NCBI RefSeq assembly: GCF_002844235.1 | Contig: NZ_PGTS01000002.1 | Coordinates: 310,001 to 374,000, forward strand | Length of the DNA: 64,000 bases | Direction: 5' to 3' | Source: Thalassospira povalilytica | GTDB lineage: Bacteria > Pseudomonadota > Alphaproteobacteria > Rhodospirillales > Thalassospiraceae | Shown: one piece after another, positions 1 through 9,820 of the stretch | How positions within the stretch are numbered: the first letter of the stretch is position 1 | Layout of the letters: the number at the start of each line of letters is the position of its first letter | The notes under the pieces: model-generated | The model's input: only the letters and a program-made list of their open reading frames with translations | The model's database searches: none | What the model was told of the DNA's origin: nothing | Translations under genes and position numbers: made by a program

Positions 1-2
1 CC

Positions 3-206
3 GGTTCAGATACGGTCTTTGGTGCCGTGACCCACAAGGGGGTTATTCGCGCGGTTTATGCCGCGGCCAAACCATGGAACATGATGGGAAAATGCCCGGA
101 CAAGCTTGATTGGGATTGCCTTCATGTTTTTGACTGGTCAGATCGTGATGGGTTTTCAATCTGCAATCTGAATGTGCCCCTGGTCGCGCGAACAAAGGAA
201 ACCTGA
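3..206 (+). CDS. Histidine phosphatase family protein (C-terminal part)
   Basis: The reading frame is open from the left edge and stops with TGA at 204-206, so only the last 67 residues are present. The segment VTHKGVIRA resembles the second catalytic histidine motif of the phosphoglycerate-mutase-like histidine phosphatases, and the later HVFDW and LNVPL segments fit the end of that fold. The N-terminal RHG motif would lie outside the window, so the family call rests on one motif. The stop overlaps the start of the next gene (TGATG), which indicates translational coupling with the glycosyltransferase. The substrate is unknown; a sugar phosphate would fit the context, but that is inference. 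Confidence 0.55.
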   Translation, partial: GSDTVFGAVTHKGVIRAVYAAAKPWNMMGKCPDKLDWDCLHVFDWSDRDGFSICNLNVPLVARTKET

Positions 207-1336
207 TGGCGGACGTTTTTGTCTATGTGCAGCATCTTTTGGGAATTGGTCACGTTCGCCGGATGGCCCTGATCAACCGTGCGATCCGTGACCGCGGGCT
301 TTCGGTTATGGTCGCAAGTGGCGGGGTCCCCGATGATGGACTTGATTTTGCAGCAGATCAGGTTACGCAGCTATCGCCATGCAAAACAGCCGACAGCAGC
401 TTTTCAATCCTTGTCGATCCGAAGGGCAATCGTCTTGGCGATGACTGGAAAGAAACGCGCAAGGCCGAATTGCTGACGGCTTTTGTCGATGCCAGACCCA
501 AGCTGCTATTGGTCGAGATGTTCCCGTTTGGACGCCGGGCATTTCGATTTGAACTGATCCCGTTATTCGAGGCCGCAAAGGCCGCAGGCATTCCGGTTGT
601 CTGTTCTGTGCGTGATCTTCTGGTCCGCAAAAAGGACCCGGCAAAAACGCAGTGGATGGCAACCATCGCCAGAAAGTACCTGACAAGGGTGCTGGTACAT
701 GGTGATCCGAACGTGTTTGATTTCGCACGCAGCTTTGAATGTGCCGAACAGATTGCCGATTTGATCACGCATACCGGATACGTCGCCGCCGATCCCGGTA
801 TAAAAACAACTGCATCACGTTCGGGTGTTCTGGTATCTGCCGGCGGTGGTGCGGTTGGCGCGGAGCTGATCGAACTTGCCATTGCTGCGCGCCAGTATTC
901 CGGGCCCTACGGGCAGGCGAAATGGGATATCGTTGCAGGACCGCATTTCCCGTCCGACCGGTTTAACAATATTGCATCAACGTTGCCTGACGGGATCGAA
1001 CTTCATCGGTTCCTGCCTGATTTTCGCGAACGGATGGCAAAGGCCGCTGTATCGGTGTCACAAGCCGGATATAATACGCTGATGGATGTGCTGTCGACGG
1101 CGACACCGGCTGTTATGGTGCCGTTTGCAGATGGCGGTGAAAGCGAACAGACAGAGCGTGCGGAAATTCTTTCAAAAGAAGGGGTTATTTCCCTGCTTGA
1201 TCTTGATGGCCTGTCTGCGCAATCATTGGCAAAATACATAGATCGCGCCAGCCAGCCGGCAAATGTCAGAATTGCCCTGGATGGCGCGCAAAAAACTGCG
1301 GCAATTATCGCAGGGATGATTAAGGGGCAGGTATGA
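206..1336 (+). CDS. Predicted MurG-like glycosyltransferase
   Basis: This 376-residue protein looks like the predicted glycosyltransferase group COG4671, a GT-B fold related to MurG. Near the N terminus, GIGHVRR is the glycine and histidine rich acceptor-side loop. The C-terminal half carries a VSAGGGAVG segment around residue 210 and an SQAGYNTLMDVL motif around residue 285, followed by MVPF and a glutamate-rich stretch, as in the nucleotide-sugar half of MurG-like enzymes. There is no signal peptide or membrane segment, so it should be cytosolic or peripheral. It overlaps the genes on both sides. Donor and acceptor cannot be read from the sequence. Confidence 0.75.
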   Translation: MADVFVYVQHLLGIGHVRRMALINRAIRDRGLSVMVASGGVPDDGLDFAADQVTQLSPCKTADSSFSILVDPKGNRLGDDWKETRKAELLTAFVDARPKLLLVEMFPFGRRAFRFELIPLFEAAKAAGIPVVCSVRDLLVRKKDPAKTQWMATIARKYLTRVLVHGDPNVFDFARSFECAEQIADLITHTGYVAADPGIKTTASRSGVLVSAGGGAVGAELIELAIAARQYSGPYGQAKWDIVAGPHFPSDRFNNIASTLPDGIELHRFLPDFRERMAKAAVSVSQAGYNTLMDVLSTATPAVMVPFADGGESEQTERAEILSKEGVISLLDLDGLSAQSLAKYIDRASQPANVRIALDGAQKTAAIIAGMIKGQV

Positions 1337-2091
1337 GCAGTTGGGATCATTTGCGCACGGAGCTTGATCTGTGGCAGGCCGCAGGGCGTGTTGCCACGGC
1401 TTGGTGGCGCGATGATGATGCTGTGACCGTGACCCCGGAACTCGAAACCCTTCTTTCGTTTGAACAGAATTACAAGGTGCCCTTGGCACTGGCGGTTATC
1501 CCGGCCAACCTGCAGGATGATCTGGTTGAACGGCTGGCCGAAACGCTTGATACCCGCGTTTTGCAGCATGGCTGGTCCCATCAGAACCACATGCCCGAAG
1601 GTCGCAAGAAACAGGAGCTTGATGATGTTCGCGATATCTGTGCGGTGGTTGCGGACTTGCGACAGGGGTTTCATGTGCTGGAATCGCGGTTCGGAAACCG
1701 TTTCCTGCCGGTAATGGTGCCGCCATGGAACCGCATTGCAGATGATGTTGTAGCCGTGCTGCATTCACTTGGGTTTTGTGGGCTTAGCACCTTTAACCCG
1801 CGCAAAGTTGCCGAACCTGACAAGGGCCTGATACAGGTAAACACCCATGTCGATGTCATTGACTGGCGCGGGTCGCGCGGATTTGTCGGCGAAGACGCTG
1901 CCCTTGGCGCCATGGTGTCGCATCTGGCGGCCCGGCGAACAGGGCAGGTCGACAAGGCCGAGCCAACCGGCATTCTGACCCACCATCTTGTCCATGATCG
2001 CGCCACCACGAAGTTTCTCGATAATTTGTTTTCAATGGAACATTCAGCATTGAGCTGGCTTAGAATTCCTGGAGTATTTCCATGGCAATAA
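1333..2091 (+). CDS. Polysaccharide deacetylase-like protein
   Basis: The 252-residue product has a NodB-like layout. A WWRDDDAV segment at about residues 24-31 replaces the usual TFDD motif 1, and QHGWSHQNH at about 76-84 supplies the histidines of motif 2. No signal peptide is visible, so it probably acts in the cytoplasm, unlike secreted chitin or peptidoglycan deacetylases. The start overlaps the glycosyltransferase stop by four bases (ATGA). With the phosphatase and glycosyltransferase it forms a set that could build or trim a sugar-containing compound. The altered motif 1 leaves room for a different amide or ester substrate. Confidence 0.7.
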   Translation: MSSWDHLRTELDLWQAAGRVATAWWRDDDAVTVTPELETLLSFEQNYKVPLALAVIPANLQDDLVERLAETLDTRVLQHGWSHQNHMPEGRKKQELDDVRDICAVVADLRQGFHVLESRFGNRFLPVMVPPWNRIADDVVAVLHSLGFCGLSTFNPRKVAEPDKGLIQVNTHVDVIDWRGSRGFVGEDAALGAMVSHLAARRTGQVDKAEPTGILTHHLVHDRATTKFLDNLFSMEHSALSWLRIPGVFPWQ

Positions 2092-2720
2092 GGCCCAGAA
2101 ATCATATCGAAGCGGAACCGGTGGACGCGCCAGAAGCGGCCCCGAATGCCGATCCTGTCAAACCGGCGGGTGTCGGTGACAGCGACGTTCAGATGATGTC
2201 CTATCCACCCAAACTGATGGCACCGGATCTGGCGAAATCGATTGTCGGTTTGCTGATTTGCGGTGTGATCGCGCTGATCCCTGACATGCTTGAAATCATT
2301 CAGTGGACGGCGGCCGGGCTGGCATTGTTGTTCGTGTTCTATTTTGCGCGAACATTGATCCGGTTCCAGTCGAAGCTGTTTGTTTCGGAATATGGCATTC
2401 GTCTTTCAAGCCTTCGGGGCGGGACCGCTTTTGCCTGGCCGGAACTTTCGAAATTCCGTCTGCGTTATTTCAGTACCAAGCGCGATGGCAACAAAGGCTG
2501 GTTTGAACTGACCCTTCATGCCGGTGAAACCAAAATTGTCGCAGAATCAACACTGGACGGTTTTGATGATCTGCTTGAAATTTCACGGGATTGGGCGAAA
2601 GATAACCAACTTCTGGTCGATGATGTGACAAGAACAAACCTGATGCGCATGGATGAGGCCGAAACATTGGTTCAGGCCGCCGCAGCCGAGCGTACAAATG
2701 GTGGTGCCAAACGAACATGA
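2082..2720 (+). CDS. Conserved hypothetical membrane protein, PH-like
   Basis: I do not recognise this 212-residue protein. Residues 1-45 are acidic and proline-rich. Two hydrophobic segments follow at about residues 52-68 and 72-90. The remaining 120 residues are soluble, with beta-rich stretches such as SEYGIRLSSLRGG and WFELTLHAGETK that resemble bacterial PH-type (YdbT/YcxB-like) domains attached to a membrane hairpin. It starts inside the end of the deacetylase gene (10-base overlap) and its own stop overlaps the ABC ATPase start, so it is firmly in the operon. A membrane anchor or accessory role for the neighbouring importer or glycan enzymes is only a guess. Confidence 0.6.
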   Translation: MAIRPRNHIEAEPVDAPEAAPNADPVKPAGVGDSDVQMMSYPPKLMAPDLAKSIVGLLICGVIALIPDMLEIIQWTAAGLALLFVFYFARTLIRFQSKLFVSEYGIRLSSLRGGTAFAWPELSKFRLRYFSTKRDGNKGWFELTLHAGETKIVAESTLDGFDDLLEISRDWAKDNQLLVDDVTRTNLMRMDEAETLVQAAAAERTNGGAKRT

Positions 2721-4645
2721 CTGACATTCTGCGTATCAAGGATCTGAAAGTTGAGTTTGTCTTGCCGCATATGCGCGTCAAGGCCGTCGAAAACGTTAGC
2801 TTTCGCATCGGTGCGCAAGAAACTGTCGCGTTGGTCGGGGAATCCGGTTCGGGCAAAAGCACGATCTCCCAGGCCATTATGGGACTGCTGCCCAAAACAG
2901 CACAGATCACCAAAGGATCAATCATCTTTGCCGACCCGAAAAAGCCGGGGACGCGGGTTGATCTTGCCATGCTTGATCGTTCGGGTGCAGAAATGCGCGC
3001 GATCCGCGGTGGCCGTATTTCCATGATTTTTCAGGAACCGATGAGTTCGCTTTCACCATTGCATACCATTGGTGACCAGATCTGCGAGGCCGTGCGCCTG
3101 CATCGCAAGGTCGGCCGGGCAGAGGCCAAAGAACTTGCTGTTGAAATGCTGACCCTGATCGGCTTTCCCCATCCCAAGCGGGCCTTGAAAACATATCCGT
3201 TCGAACTGTCGGGTGGTTTGCGCCAACGCGCGATGATTGCCATGGCCATGGTGTGCCGTCCCGCACTTCTGGTTGCGGATGAACCGACAACCGCCCTTGA
3301 TGTCACGATCCAGGCGCAAATTCTGCGGCTGATCAAGGATGTGCAAAAAGAACTGCAAATGTCGGTTTTGCTGATCACCCATGATCTTGGCGTGGTGGCA
3401 AACATGGCGGACCGCATGGTGGTGGTCTATGACGGCCGCGTTGTTGAATCCGGCAAAACCGATGATGTCTTTATCAATCCGGGGCATGCCTATACGCAAT
3501 CGCTTCTGGCGGCTGTTCCGCATTTTGATATGGGGCCGGATGAGCGGTTGCGTCCGCTTCGTGAAATCAAACCGAAAACCGGTAGTCTTCTTGCCGAAAG
3601 CAGCCAGCAAGAAAGCGCGCGCGAAACATCCGATGTTCCGCCGTCACTGGCCCTGCATCCGGCGATGGCAAGTGAACCGGTTCTGTCGGTCCGCCATCTC
3701 AGCAAAAGCTTCACCACGCGCAAGGGCAACTGGATCAAATCCGAACAACACCTGATCCCGGCTGTTGCGGATGTGTCGCTGACGGTCAATCGCGGGGAAT
3801 GTGTCGGGCTGGTCGGTGAAAGCGGCTGTGGGAAGACAACGCTTTCGAAGCTGATCATGCGGGCGATGGACCCGGACGAAGGATCCATTCTTTTCCGCGG
3901 TGAAAGCGGCCAGATGACCGAGTTGACCGGACTTGATGAAGATCAGCTCAACCCGTATCGCAAACGGATACAATTCGTGTTTCAGGATCCGTTCGGGTCC
4001 CTTAATCCACGCATGACGGTTCAGGATATCATTACCGAACCGATGTTGATCCACGGGGTGGGTGATGCGGAATATCGCAAGAATATGGTCCTTGAACTGA
4101 TGGATCTGGTCGGGCTTGATCCACGCTTTCTAAGCCGGTATCCGCACAGTTTTTCCGGCGGACAGCGCCAGCGTATTGGCATTGCCCGCGCGCTGAGCCT
4201 TAAACCCGATCTGTTGATTTTTGATGAGCCGACATCTGCACTTGATGTATCGGTTCAGGCGCAAATCCTTAATCTTTTGAAAGATTTGCAGCGCGACCTT
4301 AATCTGACATATCTGTTTATTTCGCATAACCTTGCGGTTGTCGATTATATCGCGGACCGGATTGCGGTGATGTGTGCCGGGCGAATTGTTGAATCCGCAC
4401 CACGCGAACAGTTGTTCCGTAATCCGTTGCATCCCTATACGCAGGCCTTGCTCAATGCTGTGCCGTTTGCCGATCTGGAACATTTGCTTGATTTCGACAA
4501 AATCGTTGATGGCAAGGCATCCGATCCGGCACGCTGGCCTGCACCCTTTACGATCAATGACACCAGTGCACCCAAAATGATGCAATTCGCCGAAGACCAT
4601 TTTGTGCGTGCCGAACGTGCCGATTTCACGGAGATCGCAATATGA
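2717..4645 (+). CDS. Dual-domain ABC transporter ATPase, peptide/opine type
   Basis: Two complete ATPase domains are fused in 642 residues, like YejF or a DppD-DppF fusion. Domain 1 has Walker A GESGSGKS at 41-48, the LSGGLRQR signature and the VADEP Walker B. Domain 2, from about residue 320, has GESGCGKT, FSGGQRQR and IFDEP. Each is followed by the oligopeptide-type C-terminal region (NPGHAYTQSLL and NPLHPYTQALL). It energises the import complex encoded by the next three genes at the inner membrane. Its start overlaps the preceding stop, and its stop overlaps the binding-protein start (both ATGA). Confidence 0.93.
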   Translation: MTDILRIKDLKVEFVLPHMRVKAVENVSFRIGAQETVALVGESGSGKSTISQAIMGLLPKTAQITKGSIIFADPKKPGTRVDLAMLDRSGAEMRAIRGGRISMIFQEPMSSLSPLHTIGDQICEAVRLHRKVGRAEAKELAVEMLTLIGFPHPKRALKTYPFELSGGLRQRAMIAMAMVCRPALLVADEPTTALDVTIQAQILRLIKDVQKELQMSVLLITHDLGVVANMADRMVVVYDGRVVESGKTDDVFINPGHAYTQSLLAAVPHFDMGPDERLRPLREIKPKTGSLLAESSQQESARETSDVPPSLALHPAMASEPVLSVRHLSKSFTTRKGNWIKSEQHLIPAVADVSLTVNRGECVGLVGESGCGKTTLSKLIMRAMDPDEGSILFRGESGQMTELTGLDEDQLNPYRKRIQFVFQDPFGSLNPRMTVQDIITEPMLIHGVGDAEYRKNMVLELMDLVGLDPRFLSRYPHSFSGGQRQRIGIARALSLKPDLLIFDEPTSALDVSVQAQILNLLKDLQRDLNLTYLFISHNLAVVDYIADRIAVMCAGRIVESAPREQLFRNPLHPYTQALLNAVPFADLEHLLDFDKIVDGKASDPARWPAPFTINDTSAPKMMQFAEDHFVRAERADFTEIAI

Positions 4646-6573
4646 TCAAGCTTTGTGCCAGTTCAGCTGTATCAGCCCGCCGTCTGTTCGGTGGTCTGAT
4701 GATGGGGATGGGGCTTGTCGGGACCAGCTTGTTGCCAACCGGCGCACAGGCAGAAGTCCCGTATTTTGAAGACGCGGTTGCCAAGGGCACCTTGCCGCCA
4801 ATGTTGCAGCGGCTTCCTGAACATCCCAATGTCATTGATTTCGGTGCCGAAGGCAAAACAGTCGGAAAATATGGCGGTGAATTTGTCACCATCATGGGCC
4901 GGTCCAAGGATATCCGCATGGCGGTTGTTTATGGCTATGCGCGCTTGGTGGGCTATGACCAGGATCTGAACCTGCAACCCGATATTCTTGAGGCACTTGA
5001 CGTTAACGAGGAGGGCAATGTTTTCACCCTTCATCTGCGCAAGGGTCACAAATGGTCAGATGGTGCGCCCTTTACGGCCGAAGATTTCCGGTATTACTGG
5101 GAAGATATCGTCAATAATGATGAATTGTTCCCGGTCGGCCCGCCGCGCTTCCTGTTCGTGGGCGATGAACCGGCAAGTTTCGAAGTCATTGATGAATACA
5201 CGGTGCGTTACAGCTGGTCGCGGCCCAACCCGTTCTTTCTGACCGAGTTGGCAGCGACCCGTCCGCCATTCATCTACCGTCCGGCCCATTATCTTAAGCA
5301 GTTTCACGAAAAATACCGGGATGCGGCAGAACTGGACGCATTGGTGCAGGAACGTGGCCTGCGCAGCTGGGCGGTGTTGCATACCGACATGGATCGCCCG
5401 TACAAACTTTCAAATATCGACCGTCCGTCCCTCGAACCGTGGTTGATCACGACCGAGGAACCGTCCGACCGGTTCGTTTTTGTGCGCAACCCGTATTATC
5501 ATCGTGTCGATCCCGAAGGGAACCAGTTGCCCTATATCGACCGGATGATCTTCAATATTTCCAATTCCAAACTGGTGCCGGCAAAGGTCGGTGCCGGTGA
5601 AGTCGATTTGCAAAGCCGCATTCTGTCGCTAAAGGACTATACGTTCCTTAAACAGTCCGAAGCCAAACAGAACTATCAGGTGCGTTTGTGGGATGTCGGG
5701 GCGGGGGCCTATGCCGCGCTTTATCCCAACCTGACATGCAGCGACCCGGTGTGGCGCGATGTCATTCGCGATGTGCGGTTCCGCCGTGCGCTTTCGCTGG
5801 GCATCAACCGGACCGAAATCAACCGCGTTCTGTTCTTTGGTCTGGCGCAGCCGACGAATAATACGGTTCTGCCCAAAAGCCCGCTTTTCAAACCGGAATA
5901 TCGCGAAAACTTTATAAAATTCGACGTCAAGGCGGCAAACGCCCTGCTGGACGAGATGGGGCTGGACAAGCGTGACGGTGATGGCATCCGTTTGCTGCCT
6001 GATGGTCGTCCGATGGAAATCATCGTCGAAACCACCGGCGAAAATCCCGAACATGACGACATGCTTGAACTGATCGGTGACAGCTGGCGCAAGATCGGCG
6101 TTAAAATGTATATCAAGGGACTTCAACGCGAAGTCCTGCGTAACCGCGCCTATAGCGGCGAGACGATCATGTCGATCTTTAACGGTGTTGATAATGGTCT
6201 TGCCACCGCGAACTCGGTGCCGTCCGAATTCGTACCGGTACAGCAAGACAGCCTGCAATGGCCGAAATGGGGCCAGTATTATCAAACCAACGGCGAGGCC
6301 GGCGAAGTACCCGACATGTCGGCTGCCCGTGAATTGTTGGATCTGTACAATAAATGGCAGTCCAGCAATGAAAAGGGCCGCAAGGAAGCCTGGCAGGGTA
6401 TTTTGGATATCAATTCGGAAAACATGTTTTCAATCGGTCTGATCGGAAACGTGCCGCAGCCTGTCGTAGTCGACAAGGATCTGCGCAACGTACCGGAAAA
6501 AGGCATTCACAGTTGGGAACCGGGTGCATTCTTTGGCATGTATCGTCCAGACACATTCTGGTGGGACAGATAA
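4642..6573 (+). CDS. ABC transporter solute-binding protein, family 5
   Basis: A 643-residue periplasmic binding protein of the DppA/OppA class (SBP family 5). A signal peptide covers about residues 1-37 and ends at GAQA. The family core shows LHLRKGHKWSDGAPFTAEDF at about 130-149 and later VRFRRALSLGINR, the usual ligand-binding lobe signature. Family-5 proteins bind peptides, but also opines, nickel chelates and oligosaccharides, so the ligand is open. A 78-base gap separates it from the permeases. It holds an imperfect inverted repeat (CGTTTTG at 6596-6602 with CAAAACG at 6623-6629) that might protect the upstream message. Confidence 0.9.
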   Translation: MIKLCASSAVSARRLFGGLMMGMGLVGTSLLPTGAQAEVPYFEDAVAKGTLPPMLQRLPEHPNVIDFGAEGKTVGKYGGEFVTIMGRSKDIRMAVVYGYARLVGYDQDLNLQPDILEALDVNEEGNVFTLHLRKGHKWSDGAPFTAEDFRYYWEDIVNNDELFPVGPPRFLFVGDEPASFEVIDEYTVRYSWSRPNPFFLTELAATRPPFIYRPAHYLKQFHEKYRDAAELDALVQERGLRSWAVLHTDMDRPYKLSNIDRPSLEPWLITTEEPSDRFVFVRNPYYHRVDPEGNQLPYIDRMIFNISNSKLVPAKVGAGEVDLQSRILSLKDYTFLKQSEAKQNYQVRLWDVGAGAYAALYPNLTCSDPVWRDVIRDVRFRRALSLGINRTEINRVLFFGLAQPTNNTVLPKSPLFKPEYRENFIKFDVKAANALLDEMGLDKRDGDGIRLLPDGRPMEIIVETTGENPEHDDMLELIGDSWRKIGVKMYIKGLQREVLRNRAYSGETIMSIFNGVDNGLATANSVPSEFVPVQQDSLQWPKWGQYYQTNGEAGEVPDMSAARELLDLYNKWQSSNEKGRKEAWQGILDINSENMFSIGLIGNVPQPVVVDKDLRNVPEKGIHSWEPGAFFGMYRPDTFWWDR

Positions 6574-6651
6574 GCCTGACATACTGATAACAAGACGTTT
6601 TGTTGCCAACGAGGGAAGGGCGCAAAACGACACGGGGGAGCGATTTCGCCG

Positions 6652-7650
6652 ATGCTGACTTTTTTGGCAAGACGGCTTTTTGTAATGGTACCGACACTGA
6701 TCCTGATCAGTGTGCTGGTATTCGTGATCATTCAGCTCCCGCCCGGGGATTTTCTGAGCACCTATCTCAATGAACTTCAGGCCCAGGGCGAGGCCGTCGA
6801 TCCGGCAAAGATTGAATTTCTCAAACGGCAATACGGGCTCGATCAACCGATCTATGTGCAATATGCCGAATGGGCTTGGGGGCTGTTGCACGGTGATCTC
6901 GGCTTCTCGTTTGAATATAACCTTCCGGTAAGTGACGTGGTCGGCGACCGGTTGTGGTTGTCGATGGTGCTGAATTTCAGCACTGTCATTTTCATCTATA
7001 TTGTAAGCTTCCCGATCGGGATCTATTCCGCGACACGGCAATATAGCTGGGGCGATTATGGCTTTACTCTTTTGGGCTTCCTCGGCCTCGCAATGCCGAA
7101 CTTCCTGTTTGCCCTGATCCTGCTTTATTACGCCAATGTGGTCTTCGGGACGTCGATCGGTGGTCTGATGGATCCGGAATTCATCAATCAGGGCTGGTCA
7201 TTTGCCAAAATCATGTCCGTTGCCGAACATCTTTGGGCGCCGGTTGTGGTGATCGGTACATCGGGAACCGCATCGATGATCCGGCGGTTGCGTGCCAATC
7301 TGCTTGATGAACTTGGCAAACAATATGTCGTTACCGCCCATGCCAAGGGCCTTTCGCCGACCAAGGTACTGTTCAAATATCCGCTGCGCATGGCGCTTAA
7401 CCCGTTCATTGCCGATATTGGCAATATCCTTCCACAGGTGGTGTCGGGCTCGGTGCTGGTATCGGTGGTGATGTCCTTGCCAACCACCGGGCCGATGTTG
7501 CTTGCCGCGCTGCAAAGTCAGGACATGTATCTGGCCGGGTCGTTCCTGATGTTTCTGGCGCTGCTGACCGTTGTTGGCATGTTCATTTCTGACGTATTGC
7601 TTGCCTGGCTTGATCCCCGCATTCGCTTGCAGGGAGGTGTCTCCAAATGA
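6652..7650 (+). CDS. ABC transporter permease, DppB-like
   Basis: A 332-residue inner-membrane permease of the BPD_transp_1 family. The N-terminal segment has the typical DppB opening: [18 protein letters not shown], then PPGDF, then a periplasmic loop carrying the YGLDQP motif. About six membrane segments follow. The ATPase contact loop (EAA-like) is at about residues 223-245, [20 protein letters not shown]. It pairs with the downstream permease, whose start overlaps its stop by ATGA. A purine-rich GGGGGAG stretch lies about ten bases before the chosen ATG. Confidence 0.93.
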   Translation: MLTFLARRLFVMVPTLILISVLVFVIIQLPPGDFLSTYLNELQAQGEAVDPAKIEFLKRQYGLDQPIYVQYAEWAWGLLHGDLGFSFEYNLPVSDVVGDRLWLSMVLNFSTVIFIYIVSFPIGIYSATRQYSWGDYGFTLLGFLGLAMPNFLFALILLYYANVVFGTSIGGLMDPEFINQGWSFAKIMSVAEHLWAPVVVIGTSGTASMIRRLRANLLDELGKQYVVTAHAKGLSPTKVLFKYPLRMALNPFIADIGNILPQVVSGSVLVSVVMSLPTTGPMLLAALQSQDMYLAGSFLMFLALLTVVGMFISDVLLAWLDPRIRLQGGVSK

Positions 7651-8816
7651 CGACGGATGACAACAAGCGCAACGAACATTTTGTTGATACCGCGCCCTTT
7701 GATCCATGGGACCGCGAAGCTCTGACGCCGGAACAGGAAAAATACTATCTGGCATCGCAATGGCAATTGATGTGGTGGCGTCTTAAACGTCACCGGCTGG
7801 CGTATTTTTCTCTGATCATTCTGGCGATCATGTATGCCTCGGTGTTCATCGTCGAGTTTATCGCCCCCTATGCGCAGGAAACGCGCAATTCGGAATTCAT
7901 CCATCACCCGCCACAGGCAATCCACCTGTTCCATGACGGGGAGTTCGTCGGGCCATTTACCTATGGCACGGATTTCTCGGTGGATATGGAAACGCTGAAG
8001 CCGACCTATACGACCAATATGGGCCGTGTTGATCCTGTCAGGTTCTTCTGTTCGGGGGATGAATACGAATTCTGGGGCATGGTGGATATGGATTTCCATT
8101 TCGTCTGCCCTTCGGAAAACGGGACATTGTTCATCTTTGGAACGGACCGGCTTGGACGCGACATGTTTTCGCGCATGGTGTATGGCGCGCGCGTGTCGTT
8201 GACCATCGGACTGGTGGGGATTTCGGTCAGTTTCCTTCTGGGGATACTGATTGGCGGTGCGGCTGGCTATTACGGGGGATGGGTGGATGCCACGGCACAG
8301 CGTGCCATTGAAGTCATCCGATCATTGCCCGAAATCCCGCTTTGGATGGCGTTGTCAGCGGCCTTGCCCGTAACCTGGAGCCCGATCCTGATCTATTTCG
8401 GGATAACCATCATTCTCGGACTGATTGACTGGACCGGGCTTGCACGTGCGGTGCGTTCAAAACTTCTGGCCCTGCGTGAAGAAGACTATGCCCTTGCCGC
8501 ACGCTTGATGGGGGCCAAACCCAAACGCATCATTGCCCGGCATCTGTTGCCGAATTTTGCAAGTCACCTGATTGCATCCGTGACGCTTTCAATTCCCAAC
8601 ATGATCCTTGGCGAAACCGCCCTCAGCTTCCTGGGGCTTGGCCTGCGTGCGCCGGTAACCAGTTGGGGCGTGCTTTTGAATGACGCCCAGAACATCAACG
8701 CCGTTGCCGTTTATCCGTGGCTGATGTTGCCTGTGGTGCCGGTGGTCATCGTTGTCCTGGCCTTCAACTTCCTTGGCGATGGCCTGCGCGATGCCGCGGA
8801 TCCGTATAAGAACTAG
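7647..8816 (+). CDS. ABC transporter permease, DppC/YejE-like
   Basis: The second permease (389 residues) is longer than usual DppC proteins (about 300). The extra length is a periplasmic stretch of roughly 100 residues between the first membrane segment (about 50-70) and the core, including two cysteines (FFCSG and FVCPS) that could form a disulfide. The core begins at [20 protein letters not shown], the standard DppC entry motif, and the EAA-like loop is [17 protein letters not shown]. Such an insert is known in YejE-like permeases. It is the last gene of the operon, followed by a strong hairpin. Confidence 0.92.
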   Translation: MTTDDNKRNEHFVDTAPFDPWDREALTPEQEKYYLASQWQLMWWRLKRHRLAYFSLIILAIMYASVFIVEFIAPYAQETRNSEFIHHPPQAIHLFHDGEFVGPFTYGTDFSVDMETLKPTYTTNMGRVDPVRFFCSGDEYEFWGMVDMDFHFVCPSENGTLFIFGTDRLGRDMFSRMVYGARVSLTIGLVGISVSFLLGILIGGAAGYYGGWVDATAQRAIEVIRSLPEIPLWMALSAALPVTWSPILIYFGITIILGLIDWTGLARAVRSKLLALREEDYALAARLMGAKPKRIIARHLLPNFASHLIASVTLSIPNMILGETALSFLGLGLRAPVTSWGVLLNDAQNINAVAVYPWLMLPVVPVVIVVLAFNFLGDGLRDAADPYKN

Positions 8817-8849
8817 CAAACCGCGACAACCGGTAACGACTTATAACAT

Positions 8850-8877
8850 AAAGGGCAGCCTGATCAGGCTGCCCTTT
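8850..8877. terminator. Bidirectional intrinsic terminator
   Basis: An 11-bp perfect stem (AAAGGGCAGCC with GGCTGCCCTTT) closes a six-base loop. It lies between the convergent ends of the ABC operon and the minus-strand methyltransferase and can serve both. Confidence 0.85.
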
Positions 8878-8898
8878 GGCGTGTTTGGTGATATCTGT

Positions 8899-9756
8899 TT
8901 ATCGTTTGCGCAGCCAAAGGCTGGTTTCATGTGCGCCGTCGGGCAGATGAATGCCATTGGCTATTGAATTTGTGACCAGATCATCAAGCCGGGTCGTGGC
9001 ATAGGCGCTCGACCACATGATTTCAAATGCACCGCCCGCCAGCAACGCAGCAACGCCCTGTTGTTCGTTATAGCCGCGCCACTGCCAGATTTCCGGATAG
9101 TCATCGGGCAGGGTGATGTCATGGATGTGAATGATCGTTCCGCTGGGCAGGATCGGAATAACCGATGAAAACAGCAAATCAACATCGGTGCCGGGCATCA
9201 GGATATGGCTGGAATCAATCGACAGGAAATCCGATCCGACAAGATCGTTAAACACGGTCTGGTCGGCTTTCTGGACAATGCTGCGTTCGATCGTGATCGG
9301 CAATTTGGCGATGTCGGCGCGCGGGGCGGGGTCAATGGCGTGAAACTGTGTCGGAAGATCGCCATCCTTGATGGCCCGGTAATAAAATCGTGTCGAATGA
9401 CCTGATCCGATTTCTATGATCCGGTTGGGACGAAACTCGCGGGTAAAGACATAGGCCATCATCCCGTCAAGGCGCGGAAACCAGCTTTGCTGCCAGCGTG
9501 GTTCAGGCGGTGACGCATTGCCAAAGGTGGCAAAGGCATCCTGATAAAGCGCAGCCTTGGTCAGCCAGGCTTTCATCGTCGGGGCGGCCTGTTCCATCAT
9601 GGCTTCAATCGCCGGATATGTCGGCCGTCCGACCGCCTTTTGAGTTTCCGCGGCATAGCGATACGGGATGAAGTATCCCGCCGGTTCGGATCCGAAAAGC
9701 GTCTTCAAACCGAGTTTCCAACGGCGCATTCTGCGTGAGAACGGCATCGACGTCAT
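8899..9756 (-). CDS. Class I SAM-dependent methyltransferase
   Basis: The protein carries the SAM-binding motif I as IIEIGSGHSTRFY at about residues 125-137, followed by an acidic loop (FHAIDPAPR) and a later FLSIDSSH segment, the pattern of the Methyltransf_24 type. The open frame extends to a TTG at 9777, but the ATG at 9756 is preceded by AAGGA at proper spacing and is the better start. Basic residues dominate the first 25 positions. The gene stands alone between the ABC operon and the MFS gene. The substrate is unknown; related proteins often sit in glycan or secondary-metabolite loci. Confidence 0.75.
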   Translation of the reverse strand: MTSMPFSRRMRRWKLGLKTLFGSEPAGYFIPYRYAAETQKAVGRPTYPAIEAMMEQAAPTMKAWLTKAALYQDAFATFGNASPPEPRWQQSWFPRLDGMMAYVFTREFRPNRIIEIGSGHSTRFYYRAIKDGDLPTQFHAIDPAPRADIAKLPITIERSIVQKADQTVFNDLVGSDFLSIDSSHILMPGTDVDLLFSSVIPILPSGTIIHIHDITLPDDYPEIWQWRGYNEQQGVAALLAGGAFEIMWSSAYATTRLDDLVTNSIANGIHLPDGAHETSLWLRKR

Positions 9757-9820
9757 ATTGGCAGTCCTTATGGTCAAACGGTTTGAATAGGGATTGTGCT
9801 GTTATGTGGTGCGCAAGACA

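Noticed and set aside
2717..8816. Direct naming of the importer as YejABEF
   Set aside because: The dual ATPase and the insert in the second permease resemble it, but gene order and binding-protein sequence differ, so only the family is given.
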